Assembly: GCF_015476655.1 (NCBI RefSeq)
Contig: NZ_JABFHF010000010.1
Coordinates: 1 to 64,000, forward strand
Length of the DNA: 64,000 bases
Reading direction: 5' to 3'
Source: Aquiflexum lacus
GTDB lineage: Bacteria > Bacteroidota > Bacteroidia > Cytophagales > Cyclobacteriaceae
Within the stretch, counting starts at the first letter, position 1; each line of letters starts with the position of its first letter. This document shows positions 35,972-44,065 of this stretch, piece after piece. The notes under the pieces were generated by a model that was not told the origin of the DNA, searched no databases, and saw nothing but the letters and a program-made list of their open reading frames with translations. A program made the translations under genes and the position numbers.

Positions 35972-36895
35972 TCAAACTTTATTTCCTCTTAAAAATTCTT
36001 CAATTCCCATTCGTTTTTTACCTTCTAATTGTAGTTCAAGGATTTTAAGATTGCCATTGCCTGTTTGAAAAATCAGGTTTGTCTTGCCATCAGAAAGATA
36101 CTGTCCTGTGTTTAGATTTGTAAGAACCTTATCTGACACCTCCGTTTTGAAGAATTTACATGTCTTCTCTTGGAATTTGGTCCAAGCAGCAGGATATGGA
36201 GAAAGCCCTTTTACAAGATTATGGATTTCTTCAGCAGACTTGTTCCAGTCTATTTCACAGGTTTCTTTGTAGATTTTAGGAGCATGTCGGAGATTTCCAC
36301 TATCTGTTTGGGATTCGGTAGTGACATTACCTAAGGCCACTGCTTCAATGGTTTTCAAAACCAAATTAGCACCCTTTTTCATCAACCGTTCATAAAGAGT
36401 GCCCACATTGTCTTCCGGATAGATGGTTTCTTTTTCCTGGAAAATAATACTTCCCGTATCAATTTCGTGTTTGAGAAAAAATGTGGTTACACCTGTTTCG
36501 GTTTCTCCGTTGATAATAGCCCAATTGATAGGGGCTGCACCTCGGTAGTTTGGTAAAAGAGATGCGTGCAGGTTAAAAGTTCCAAGTGGAGGCATATTCC
36601 AAACGACCTCGGGCAACATTCTAAAAGCTACTACGATCTGTATATCTGCATGGAGTTCTTTAAGTTTCTCTAAAAAATCCGCTGACTTTAGATTGGTAGG
36701 CTGAAGGACAGGAATTTGATGTTCTAGTGCTACTTCTTTCACAGGTGAGGGGATCAGTTTTTGTCCTCTCCCTTTTGGTCTGTCAGGTGCGGTTATCACA
36801 GCAACCACATTCCAGCCTTCCTTTATCAATATTTTCAATGATGGAACCGCAAAATCCGGAGTTCCCATATATATAATCTTGAGGTCTTTATTCAT
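35972..36895 (-). CDS. fmt: methionyl-tRNA formyltransferase
   Basis: 307 residues, the normal family length. The N-terminal formyltransferase domain (1-200) has YMGTPDFAVPSLK, PDRPKGRGQK, and the catalytic stretch FNLHASLLPNYRGAAPINWAI, where Asn, His and the SLLPxYRG loop act on 10-formyl-THF; Asp follows in FLKHEIDTGSII. The C-terminal domain (about 205-307) binds tRNA. It formylates initiator Met-tRNA. The upstream promoter places the inferred transcript start at or within 4 nt of the ATG, so the mRNA may be leaderless. It is divergent from the small membrane protein gene at 37180. Confidence 0.95.
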   Translation of the reverse strand: MNKDLKIIYMGTPDFAVPSLKILIKEGWNVVAVITAPDRPKGRGQKLIPSPVKEVALEHQIPVLQPTNLKSADFLEKLKELHADIQIVVAFRMLPEVVWNMPPLGTFNLHASLLPNYRGAAPINWAIINGETETGVTTFFLKHEIDTGSIIFQEKETIYPEDNVGTLYERLMKKGANLVLKTIEAVALGNVTTESQTDSGNLRHAPKIYKETCEIDWNKSAEEIHNLVKGLSPYPAAWTKFQEKTCKFFKTEVSDKVLTNLNTGQYLSDGKTNLIFQTGNGNLKILELQLEGKKRMGIEEFLRGNKV

Positions 36896-36899
36896 TGGT

Positions 36900-36930
36900 C
36901 AAAATTACTCTTCTAAAGGTTCTGATCAAA
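36900..36930 (-). promoter_or_regulatory. consensus Bacteroidota promoter of fmt, leaderless arrangement
   Basis: On the minus strand TTTG (36930-36927) is followed by exactly 19 nt and TAATTTTG (36907-36900), the Bacteroidota sigma factor consensus TTTG-N19-TAnnTTTG. Only ACCA separates the -7 element from the ATG at 36895, so transcription should begin at the start codon or next to it. Confidence 0.65.
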
Positions 36931-37179
36931 TTATACTTCAGTGGAACTGATACCAATTTTATTTCTGGATTTTGATTCAATTTTACCATTCAAAAAATAT
37001 TAGGAAAAAAGAATATTTCCGAATTTTAAATTTAAGTGTGAAAGATTATGCTTTTCGGAAGGATATTGCCCTTTATCGTTCAAGATGATAATTTTTGACT
37101 GGTACAATGGTGTAAAAAAGCAAAGTGATATTCATAAATTTATTAATATTACGACGTGAAAAACAACTATCAATATCGA

Positions 37180-37521
37180 ATGAGTAACGCCCTAAGGTTA
37201 TTAGCCTTTGTGCTTGCATTATTTTTTGTTGTATTGGCGGTTTTTGATGCTTTTGAAGAAGATGCGGTTGAGTATTGTGGTGAATTTGTCACAGAAGCTG
37301 AATTCGATTATGTTGATTTTCCAACTTCTATTTCACGACCTACAGGAAACAGTAAGGTAAACAAATTAGAAAGAATCCCGATTATCAAATTTTTTGATAG
37401 AATCAATAATATACTCACGGTGGAGGAAGTCGCTATTGAGACCTCTGATATAATATACCCTGAGATAAATTCCAATTACAATTTTTTAATAGCACGTGCA
37501 GTTTTGCCAAATGCTCCTTAG
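37180..37521 (+). CDS. small membrane-anchored protein of unknown function
   Basis: 113 residues from ATG 37180; an in-frame GTG at 37156 would add 8. One hydrophobic helix (about 4-24, LRLLAFVLALFFVVLAVFDAF) is followed by an acidic, soluble tail containing DFPTSISRPTGNSK and a conserved-looking FFDRINNILTVEEV. I do not recognise it. It precedes the RND operon by 87 nt on the same strand and may be co-expressed, but no shared motif ties it to efflux. It could be a periplasmic protein held by an uncleaved signal. Confidence 0.55.
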   Translation: MSNALRLLAFVLALFFVVLAVFDAFEEDAVEYCGEFVTEAEFDYVDFPTSISRPTGNSKVNKLERIPIIKFFDRINNILTVEEVAIETSDIIYPEINSNYNFLIARAVLPNAP

Positions 37522-37608
37522 CAGTTGTTTTTATCAACCAATTCCTTTTAAACCTTAAACCCAAATAATCTTTCAGAAAGGTTATTCAATTATCATTATT
37601 TATTTAGT

Positions 37609-38799
37609 ATGAAATCAATAGTTTCAAAAAGAAATTTCGGAATTTCAATGGACTCGTTGTGTCTAAAATCCAAATATACCCTGATCATAGCAATAGGAGT
37701 AATGATTTCTTCCTGCAGTACCGGAAGCAGCAAGGAACAAAACAAGATTAAATTATTGGATATTCCTGTATTGGAATTACAGTCAAGGAATATAGAAGTG
37801 CCAAAAACTTATGTTTGTGATATTCAAGCCGTTCAGTTTGTAGAGGTAAGAGCGAAGGTGGAAGGATATGTAGACAGAATCTTTGTGGATGAAGGGGAAA
37901 ATGTAAGAAAAGGTCAAACCTTGTTTCAGTTAAGTTCTATGGAATTCAATGAAATGGTAAACTCAGCAAATGCAAGACTTATGCAGGCGAAAGCAGAGTC
38001 TAAAGCTGCCAGTTTGGAGGTTGAAAGATTAAAAATCCTTGTTGATAAAAATATAATTTCGTCCTCAGAATTGGAGTTGGCAAATTCTAAGAAAGCAGTG
38101 GCGGAATCTGCCATCTTGGAAGCTGAGTCTTCACTGAAAAATGCCAAAACGGGTTTGTCTTATACTACAATCAAAGCCCCATTTGATGGTATTGTAGATA
38201 GGATCCCTTACAAAACAGGAAGTTTGGTAACAGCGGGGGATCTATTGACAAATATCACAGATATTTCTGAAATATTCGCCTATTACAGGGTTACTGAAAA
38301 TGAATACTTAAGATACATGAGAGACAGGTTGGAAGGATCTGAAGAAGGTTTCAACGAGGAAATAACCTTGATCCTTTCAGATGGGGAAGTTTATCCATTT
38401 AAAGGAAACTTAGAGACTATGGAAGCTGATTTTGAGAGAGGTACGGGTTCTATTGCATTTAGGGTAAGATTTCCTAATCCTGATCAATTGATTAAACATG
38501 GGGCAAGCGGGAAAATTCAGATGACCAATATGTTGGAAGATATTTTTTTAATCCCTCAAAAATCAACCTTTGAAATACAGGAATACAACTATGTTTATTT
38601 GCTTGATAAAGACAATAGAGTAAAAGTCAGAAGCTTTAAGCCAATTCAGCGATATGGCGTTTATTATATTGCCGACGGTTTTGAGCCTGGAGACAAGATT
38701 ATTTTTGAAGGAATTCAACAAGTCAAAGACGGCATTGAGATCACCCCTTCATTAGTATCAGAAAAAGATGCTTATGATACCCTCAGCACATCTATTTGA
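37609..38799 (+). CDS. RND efflux periplasmic adaptor (membrane fusion lipoprotein)
   Basis: 396 residues. The hydrophobic N-terminus ends in VMISSC, placing the lipid-anchor cysteine near residue 36. The adaptor modules are in order: a biotinyl-lipoyl half (VEVRAKVEGYVDRIFVDEGENVRKGQ), an alpha-helical hairpin (about 105-180) containing SSELELANSKKAVAESAILEAE, the second lipoyl half (YTTIKAPFDGIVDRI), a beta-barrel and a membrane-proximal domain. It links the inner-membrane pump at 38828 to the outer-membrane channel at 41980. The order adaptor-pump-channel in one operon is the AcrA-AcrB-TolC plan. The family also includes MexA. Confidence 0.93.
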   Translation: MKSIVSKRNFGISMDSLCLKSKYTLIIAIGVMISSCSTGSSKEQNKIKLLDIPVLELQSRNIEVPKTYVCDIQAVQFVEVRAKVEGYVDRIFVDEGENVRKGQTLFQLSSMEFNEMVNSANARLMQAKAESKAASLEVERLKILVDKNIISSSELELANSKKAVAESAILEAESSLKNAKTGLSYTTIKAPFDGIVDRIPYKTGSLVTAGDLLTNITDISEIFAYYRVTENEYLRYMRDRLEGSEEGFNEEITLILSDGEVYPFKGNLETMEADFERGTGSIAFRVRFPNPDQLIKHGASGKIQMTNMLEDIFLIPQKSTFEIQEYNYVYLLDKDNRVKVRSFKPIQRYGVYYIADGFEPGDKIIFEGIQQVKDGIEITPSLVSEKDAYDTLSTSI

Positions 38800-38827
38800 C
38801 ATCCTTTAAAGCCAAGAGACTACGATA

Positions 38828-41800
38828 ATGTTTGAGATATTTATTAGAAGACCGATACTTTCTACGGTGATTTCGGTATTCATTACCTTGTTGGGATTAC
38901 TCGCATTGACTACGCTTCCGATCACCCAATTTCCCGAGATTGTTCCCCCTTCCGTAACTGTGACAGCCAAGTATACAGGTGCCAATGCAGAGGTGTTGTC
39001 CAAGGCTGTCGCTACGCCTTTGGAAAGGGCCATCAATGGCGTCCCGGGTATGACTTACATGACCTCTGTCAATACCAACGATGGTATGACTTTAATCAAT
39101 ATTGTTTTTGATGTTGGTGTCGATCCCGATCAGGCTGCTGTACAAGTCCAAAATAGAGTAATGACAGTGATTGATGAATTACCAGAAGAAGTGATTCGTG
39201 CAGGGGTAATGACTGAAAAAGAGATCAACAGTATGTTACTCTATCTGAATATCATGAGTACAGACACTACTCAGGATGAGAAATTTGTTTACAATTTCAC
39301 TGATATCAATGTTCTTCAGGAACTCAAAAGAATCAATGGGGTTGGTTTTGTGGAGATTATGGGTTCTAGAGATTATGCCATGCGGGTTTGGCTCAATCCG
39401 GATAGATTGGTTGCCTATAACCTATCTCCGCAAGATGTGACAGAAGCTATCCAAAACCAGAATGTGGAAGCAGCTCCGGGCAAATCAGGGATTAGTTCTG
39501 ATCGAGATCCGCAAGCACTTCAATATGTTTTAAAATATACGGGTAAGTTTAGCGAGGAAGTCGATTTTGAAAACATTACTTTAAAAGCTTTGCCTGATGG
39601 TTCATTATTGAAACTCAAGGATGTAGCAGAAATCCAATTTGATTCACAGGATTATAATATGTTTTCTATGACGGATGGAAGACCTTCTGCATCCATAATG
39701 GTCAAACAACGTCCAGGTTCAAATGCACGTGAGGTAATCCAAAATATCAAAGAGAAAATGGCAGAATTGGAGGAATCCTCATTCCCGCCGGGTATGACTT
39801 ACAATGTATCTTATGATGTGTCAAGGTTTTTAGATGCCTCTATTTATGAAGTTGCCAAGACATTGTTGGAGGCATTTCTATTGGTTTCCTTAGTAGTATT
39901 TATTTTTCTTCAGGATTTCAGGTCTACGTTGATTCCGGCTATAGCTGTTCCGGTTTCTTTGATAGGCACTTTTGCTTTTATGTCGCTATTTGGATTTTCA
40001 ATCAATCTGCTAACGCTTTTTGCATTAGTCTTGGCTATAGGAATTGTGGTGGATAATGCAATAGTGGTAGTTGAAGCCGTCCACGTCAAAATGCATATAG
40101 AAAAACTAAATGCAATGGATGCCACAATTGCTGCCATGAAAGAAATCGGAGGAGCGATAGTTGCGATTACTTTGGTGATGTCTGCAGTATTTGTACCTGT
40201 AAGTTTTCTATCAGGTCCTGTAGGTGTCTTTTATAGACAATTTTCCCTGACCTTGGCCATAGCAATTGTTATTTCTGGAATTAACGCTTTGACACTTTCA
40301 CCGGCCTTATGTGCATTATTGCTAAAGCCATCTGATGTGGAGCATGATCCAAAGAAAGGATGGTTGCAAAAGTTTTTCTTTGGTTTCAATAAAAAATATG
40401 ATAGTCTTTCATCAGGTTACGCAGGGGTTCTTGACAGGATTGCCGGACGTAGGGTAGTTACATTTGGTATTTTGATTTTATTCTTTTTCTTGGCCTACGG
40501 AGGTATTGCAGTATTGCCAACTGGTTTTATACCCAATGATGACCAAGGAATGATATATGTCAATGTAACCACTCCTCCGGGCGCAACTTTGGAAAGAACA
40601 ACGGATGTCATGGATCAGGTTCAAGCAAGTCTTTTGCCTTTGGATGAAGTTGAAACAATTTCCACCTTGGCAGGATACAGTTTGCTTTCCGAAACAGCAG
40701 GGGCATCTTATGGAATGGGAATGGTAAACCTGGTCGATTGGAGCGATCGGGACAAAAATGTAAACCAATTGATTTCGGAATATCAAGAAAGAACGGCTCA
40801 TATCAAAGGAGCTGAAATTCAGTTCTTTTCTCCACCGCCAGTGCCTGGTTTTGGAAATGCTTCAGGATTTGAATTGAGGTTACAGGATAAAACAGGTGGC
40901 AATTTGGATGTGATGGCTCAAGTCAGTCAGCAATTTGTATCTGAATTAAATAATAGAGAGGAACTCAAGGAGGTCTTTACCAACTTTGAACCGAATTTCC
41001 CGCAGTATGTATTGAACGTTGATCATGATAAAGCAGCCAAGTTGGGGGTTTCTGTTAATGATGCCATGGAGACGCTGCAGAGTTATGTTGGAAGTTTTTA
41101 TTCCAGCAATTTTATCAGATATGGACAGATGTATAAAGTAATGATTCAAGCCTCTCCAGAATATCGGACTTCCCCTGAATCTATACTAAATATGTATGCA
41201 AAAAATGACAGAGGTGAGATGGTACCCTATTCCAATTTCATCACCATGGAAAGAGTTTATGGTCCAGAACAATTGACAAGGTACAATATGTTCACCTCAG
41301 CTTTGATCAATGGTGATGCTGCTGAAGGATTTTCGAGTGGTGATGCAATTTTGGCCGTAGAAGAAACAGCATTGAAAATCCTACCCAGAGGTTTTGATAT
41401 TGATTGGTCAGGAATCACGAGGGAGCAGATTGCTTCGGGAAATCAAGCGGTATATGTTTTTATGCTGTGTTTGGTTTTTGTTTACCTATTGCTATCTGCG
41501 CAATATGAAAGTTACTTCTTGCCGCTCCCTGTTATTTTATCCTTGCCTGCGGGTATTTTTGGTTCCTTTTTGTTTTTGAAATTGACAGGTTTGGAAAATA
41601 ATATTTATGCTCAGGTATCCTTAGTAATGTTGATTGGGCTTTTGGGTAAGAATGCCATATTGATAATTGAAATTGCTATTCAAAACCGACAGAAGGGACT
41701 TTCCATTCTGCAAAGTGCCATTAACGGTGGAGTGGAAAGGCTCAGGCCAATTTTGATGACATCTTTTGCTTTCATTTGTGGGTTGATTCCGTTGACTATT

Positions 41801-41974
41801 GCTTCTGGTGCAGGTGCTATTGGAAACAGAACCATAGGTACTGCAGCAGCTGGAGGAATGTTGATTGGTACTATTGTGGGAGTATTCTTGATTCCAGGTC
41901 TATACGTGGTTTTTGAAACCATGGCTACCAAATTCAAGCGTAAAGAAATTGAAAAACCAACTGTGACTGCATAA
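38828..41974 (+). CDS. RND efflux pump, inner-membrane permease (HAE1 family)
   Basis: 1048 residues with the twelve-helix RND plan and two large periplasmic loops (about 35-335 and 565-865). It starts MFEIFIRRPILSTVISVFI as in AcrB. In helix 4 the proton-relay motif reads GIVVDNAIVVVEA: D409 aligns with AcrB D407, but the second Asp (AcrB D408) is Asn410. The helix 10 lysine is present (LLGKNAIL, K941). The pump should export hydrophobic or amphiphilic compounds using the proton gradient. Whether Asn at 410 changes coupling is unknown. The gene begins 28 nt after the adaptor stop and 5 nt before the channel gene. Confidence 0.94.
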   Translation: MFEIFIRRPILSTVISVFITLLGLLALTTLPITQFPEIVPPSVTVTAKYTGANAEVLSKAVATPLERAINGVPGMTYMTSVNTNDGMTLINIVFDVGVDPDQAAVQVQNRVMTVIDELPEEVIRAGVMTEKEINSMLLYLNIMSTDTTQDEKFVYNFTDINVLQELKRINGVGFVEIMGSRDYAMRVWLNPDRLVAYNLSPQDVTEAIQNQNVEAAPGKSGISSDRDPQALQYVLKYTGKFSEEVDFENITLKALPDGSLLKLKDVAEIQFDSQDYNMFSMTDGRPSASIMVKQRPGSNAREVIQNIKEKMAELEESSFPPGMTYNVSYDVSRFLDASIYEVAKTLLEAFLLVSLVVFIFLQDFRSTLIPAIAVPVSLIGTFAFMSLFGFSINLLTLFALVLAIGIVVDNAIVVVEAVHVKMHIEKLNAMDATIAAMKEIGGAIVAITLVMSAVFVPVSFLSGPVGVFYRQFSLTLAIAIVISGINALTLSPALCALLLKPSDVEHDPKKGWLQKFFFGFNKKYDSLSSGYAGVLDRIAGRRVVTFGILILFFFLAYGGIAVLPTGFIPNDDQGMIYVNVTTPPGATLERTTDVMDQVQASLLPLDEVETISTLAGYSLLSETAGASYGMGMVNLVDWSDRDKNVNQLISEYQERTAHIKGAEIQFFSPPPVPGFGNASGFELRLQDKTGGNLDVMAQVSQQFVSELNNREELKEVFTNFEPNFPQYVLNVDHDKAAKLGVSVNDAMETLQSYVGSFYSSNFIRYGQMYKVMIQASPEYRTSPESILNMYAKNDRGEMVPYSNFITMERVYGPEQLTRYNMFTSALINGDAAEGFSSGDAILAVEETALKILPRGFDIDWSGITREQIASGNQAVYVFMLCLVFVYLLLSAQYESYFLPLPVILSLPAGIFGSFLFLKLTGLENNIYAQVSLVMLIGLLGKNAILIIEIAIQNRQKGLSILQSAINGGVERLRPILMTSFAFICGLIPLTIASGAGAIGNRTIGTAAAGGMLIGTIVGVFLIPGLYVVFETMATKFKRKEIEKPTVTA

Positions 41975-41979
41975 AGGCA

Positions 41980-43434
41980 ATGAAAAAGTATTTTAACACA
42001 AAAATTATATTGGTTCTGATATTGGTTTTGCTATTCCTTCAGGGGTGCAAAGTTTCTCAAGTTAACCTCGGAGAAACTGATTTAGAATTACCTGTTGCTT
42101 TTGATGCCAATAATGCAGACAGTACAATTTCTGTTGCAACCATGCATTGGGAGGAGTTTTTTGAGGATGAAATCCTTAAAAAACTCATAAGGATCGCATT
42201 GGAAAACAATCAGGATAATTTAAAGACACTCGAAAAGATTAGAGTGGCTAGGGCAAATTATAGAGTCGCCAAGGTAGGTTGGATGCCAGAATTAAATGGT
42301 CTAGCAGGAGCCTCTACAAGAAGATTTGGAGAATTTACTATGGATGGTGTAGGTAATACCGATTCCAACTTGTCCCCAACAGTTCCAGAAGATAAAAAAA
42401 TTCCGGATCCTTACAGGGATTTTGTAATCGGTGCGGGTTTCAATTGGGAAATTGATGTGTGGGGAAAATATAAAAACATGAAAAAGGCAGCTTCGGCCCG
42501 GTATCTGGCATCGGAAGAAATGGCCAATCACATCAAGACATGGCTTATTGCTGAAGTGGCCTTAGGATACTATAATTTGATTGGGTTGGACGAAGAAATT
42601 AGAATTTTGGAAGAAAATATAAAACTCCAAGAGTCTGCTTTAACGCTTTCCAAGGATCTGAAAATATCCGGTAAGGAAAACCAACTTGCCGTAGATCAAT
42701 TTGAGGCACTTTTACTCAATTCAAAATCTCTTTTTGTCGAAAGGCAAAGAGATCTCAGGTCAGCGGAACTTTTTCTTACTAGTTTATTGGGGGTTTATCA
42801 ATTGGAACATGAAAGGGTTTCGCTGGATGACGCCCTTGACACTCCTGAGTTGGTCAAAATTGGTTTACCTGCCGCAATGTTGGTTTATAGACCGGATATT
42901 AGAATTGCAGAAAGGGAATTAATCGCTTCAAGGGCAGATGTAAACGCAGCAAGAGCATCCTTTTTCCCCAGTATCAATTTATTTGGAATGTCGGGTTTTA
43001 ATGCTTTTGATTTTGGAAAACTGTTTTTCAATCCTGCCTCTACTGTATATCAATTGGGGGCGGGTCTTTCAGCCCCAATTTTCAACAGAAATCAAATCAA
43101 AATGGCTTTTGAGTCATCAAATGCATTTCAACAAATTGCTTGGCTGGAATATGAGCAAACTGTCTTTAAAAGTTATTTGGAGGTTTTAGATCTTGTAAAT
43201 CAATTTGAAGCCTATCAACTGCAAGTTCAATTAAAATCCTTTGAAGTTGAGGTACAAAAAAGATCTGTCGACAATTCAAACATCATGTTTACTGTGGGAT
43301 ATGCCAATTATCTCGAAGTACTAAACGCGCAAAGTAGAGCGCTCTTTGCTGAGATAGAACTGGTTGAACTCAAGATCGAAAAATTGCAAACCAATGTTAA
43401 ACTTTATAAAGCATTAGGGGGTGGTTGGATTTAA
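41980..43434 (+). CDS. TolC/NodT-type outer-membrane efflux lipoprotein
   Basis: 484 residues. The signal peptide ends in LLFLQGC (Cys23), giving a lipid anchor typical of OprM/NodT proteins. Two OEP repeats follow (about 65-260 and 275-480), with the long coiled helices of a periplasmic tunnel; LVYRPDIRIAERELIASRADVNAARASFFPSINL is the conserved NodT segment and the second repeat ends with VGYANYLEVLNAQ. It forms the exit duct for the adjacent RND pump. The last of three tightly spaced genes; no hairpin is visible after it. Confidence 0.93.
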   Translation: MKKYFNTKIILVLILVLLFLQGCKVSQVNLGETDLELPVAFDANNADSTISVATMHWEEFFEDEILKKLIRIALENNQDNLKTLEKIRVARANYRVAKVGWMPELNGLAGASTRRFGEFTMDGVGNTDSNLSPTVPEDKKIPDPYRDFVIGAGFNWEIDVWGKYKNMKKAASARYLASEEMANHIKTWLIAEVALGYYNLIGLDEEIRILEENIKLQESALTLSKDLKISGKENQLAVDQFEALLLNSKSLFVERQRDLRSAELFLTSLLGVYQLEHERVSLDDALDTPELVKIGLPAAMLVYRPDIRIAERELIASRADVNAARASFFPSINLFGMSGFNAFDFGKLFFNPASTVYQLGAGLSAPIFNRNQIKMAFESSNAFQQIAWLEYEQTVFKSYLEVLDLVNQFEAYQLQVQLKSFEVEVQKRSVDNSNIMFTVGYANYLEVLNAQSRALFAEIELVELKIEKLQTNVKLYKALGGGWI

Positions 43435-43595
43435 ACTTATTTCCTTTTTTTAGTGACTTAATCAATTGAATTAAAGGGACTTTGATTTGAAATCATTTGA
43501 AAAATAAATATTTTGGAATAGACTAAAAAAATTAAAATTGGCATACATTTTATGCATATGTATTTGTCCGGTGAGGACTTAAAAAAATCATCAAT

Positions 43596-43790
43596 ATGAA
43601 AAAAACCATCCTTGCGATGACATTTGCTACAGCCGCTTTTTTAGCTTCTTGCGGCAACAAAACTTCCGAAGAATCTGAAACTGAAGTTACGCCAGTTGAA
43701 GAAATTGCTCCCGAAGTTGAAGAAGTAGAAGAGATTGAAATCGAAATTGATTCGACTTCAGTAGAGGTAGAGGAAACTCCCTCAAATTAA
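43596..43790 (+). CDS. small acidic lipoprotein
   Basis: 64 residues. MKKTILAMTFATAAFLASC is a clear lipoprotein signal (Cys19). The rest is almost only Glu, Val, Pro, Thr and Ile (EVTPVEEIAPEVEEVEEIEIEID), probably disordered and strongly negative. I do not recognise a family; such short acidic lipoproteins occur in Cytophagales. A perfect hairpin terminator follows 14 nt after the stop, so it is a separate transcript from, or the end of, the RND operon 161 nt upstream. Function unknown. Confidence 0.7.
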   Translation: MKKTILAMTFATAAFLASCGNKTSEESETEVTPVEEIAPEVEEVEEIEIEIDSTSVEVEETPSN

Positions 43791-43804
43791 AAAAGCTTAA
43801 ATTT

Positions 43805-43833
43805 AAAGGCCTGCCGAAATGCAGGCCTTTTTT
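43805..43833 (+). terminator. rho-independent terminator after the acidic lipoprotein gene
   Basis: AAAGGCCTGC (43805-43814) pairs perfectly with GCAGGCCTTT (43821-43830) around CGAAAT, and the T run continues to 43833. It is the strongest terminator in the window and lies 14 nt after the stop codon. Confidence 0.85.
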
Positions 43834-43837
43834 AATG

Positions 43838-43864
43838 AAAAAAGTCTCTGCAAACAGCAGAGAC
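43838..43864 (-). terminator. rho-independent terminator for the S9 peptidase gene
   Basis: GTCTCTGC (43844-43851) pairs perfectly with GCAGAGAC (43857-43864) around AAACA. On the minus strand the stem is followed by six T (43843-43838). It lies about 200 nt beyond the peptidase stop and faces the plus-strand terminator next to it. Confidence 0.7.
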
Positions 43865-44065
43865 CTTTAATTGTTGGGACTAACCCTTATTTGAACTTAA
43901 ACACTTCCTAGAGAAACTCTACAAAGTACTCAAATGTACTTAATTAAATTACTTAAAAAAATACCCAATAGAGGGTATTTTTTTATTTTGTTTACTTATT
44001 TATTCAATTTAATAGTGATATAGTTAAAAATCATTGAATTTTGAATACAATCATGAATTCTAATT

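Noticed and set aside
37048-37098. Possible 16-codon reading frame in the fmt-37180 gap
   Set aside because: Too short, with no promoter or initiation support.
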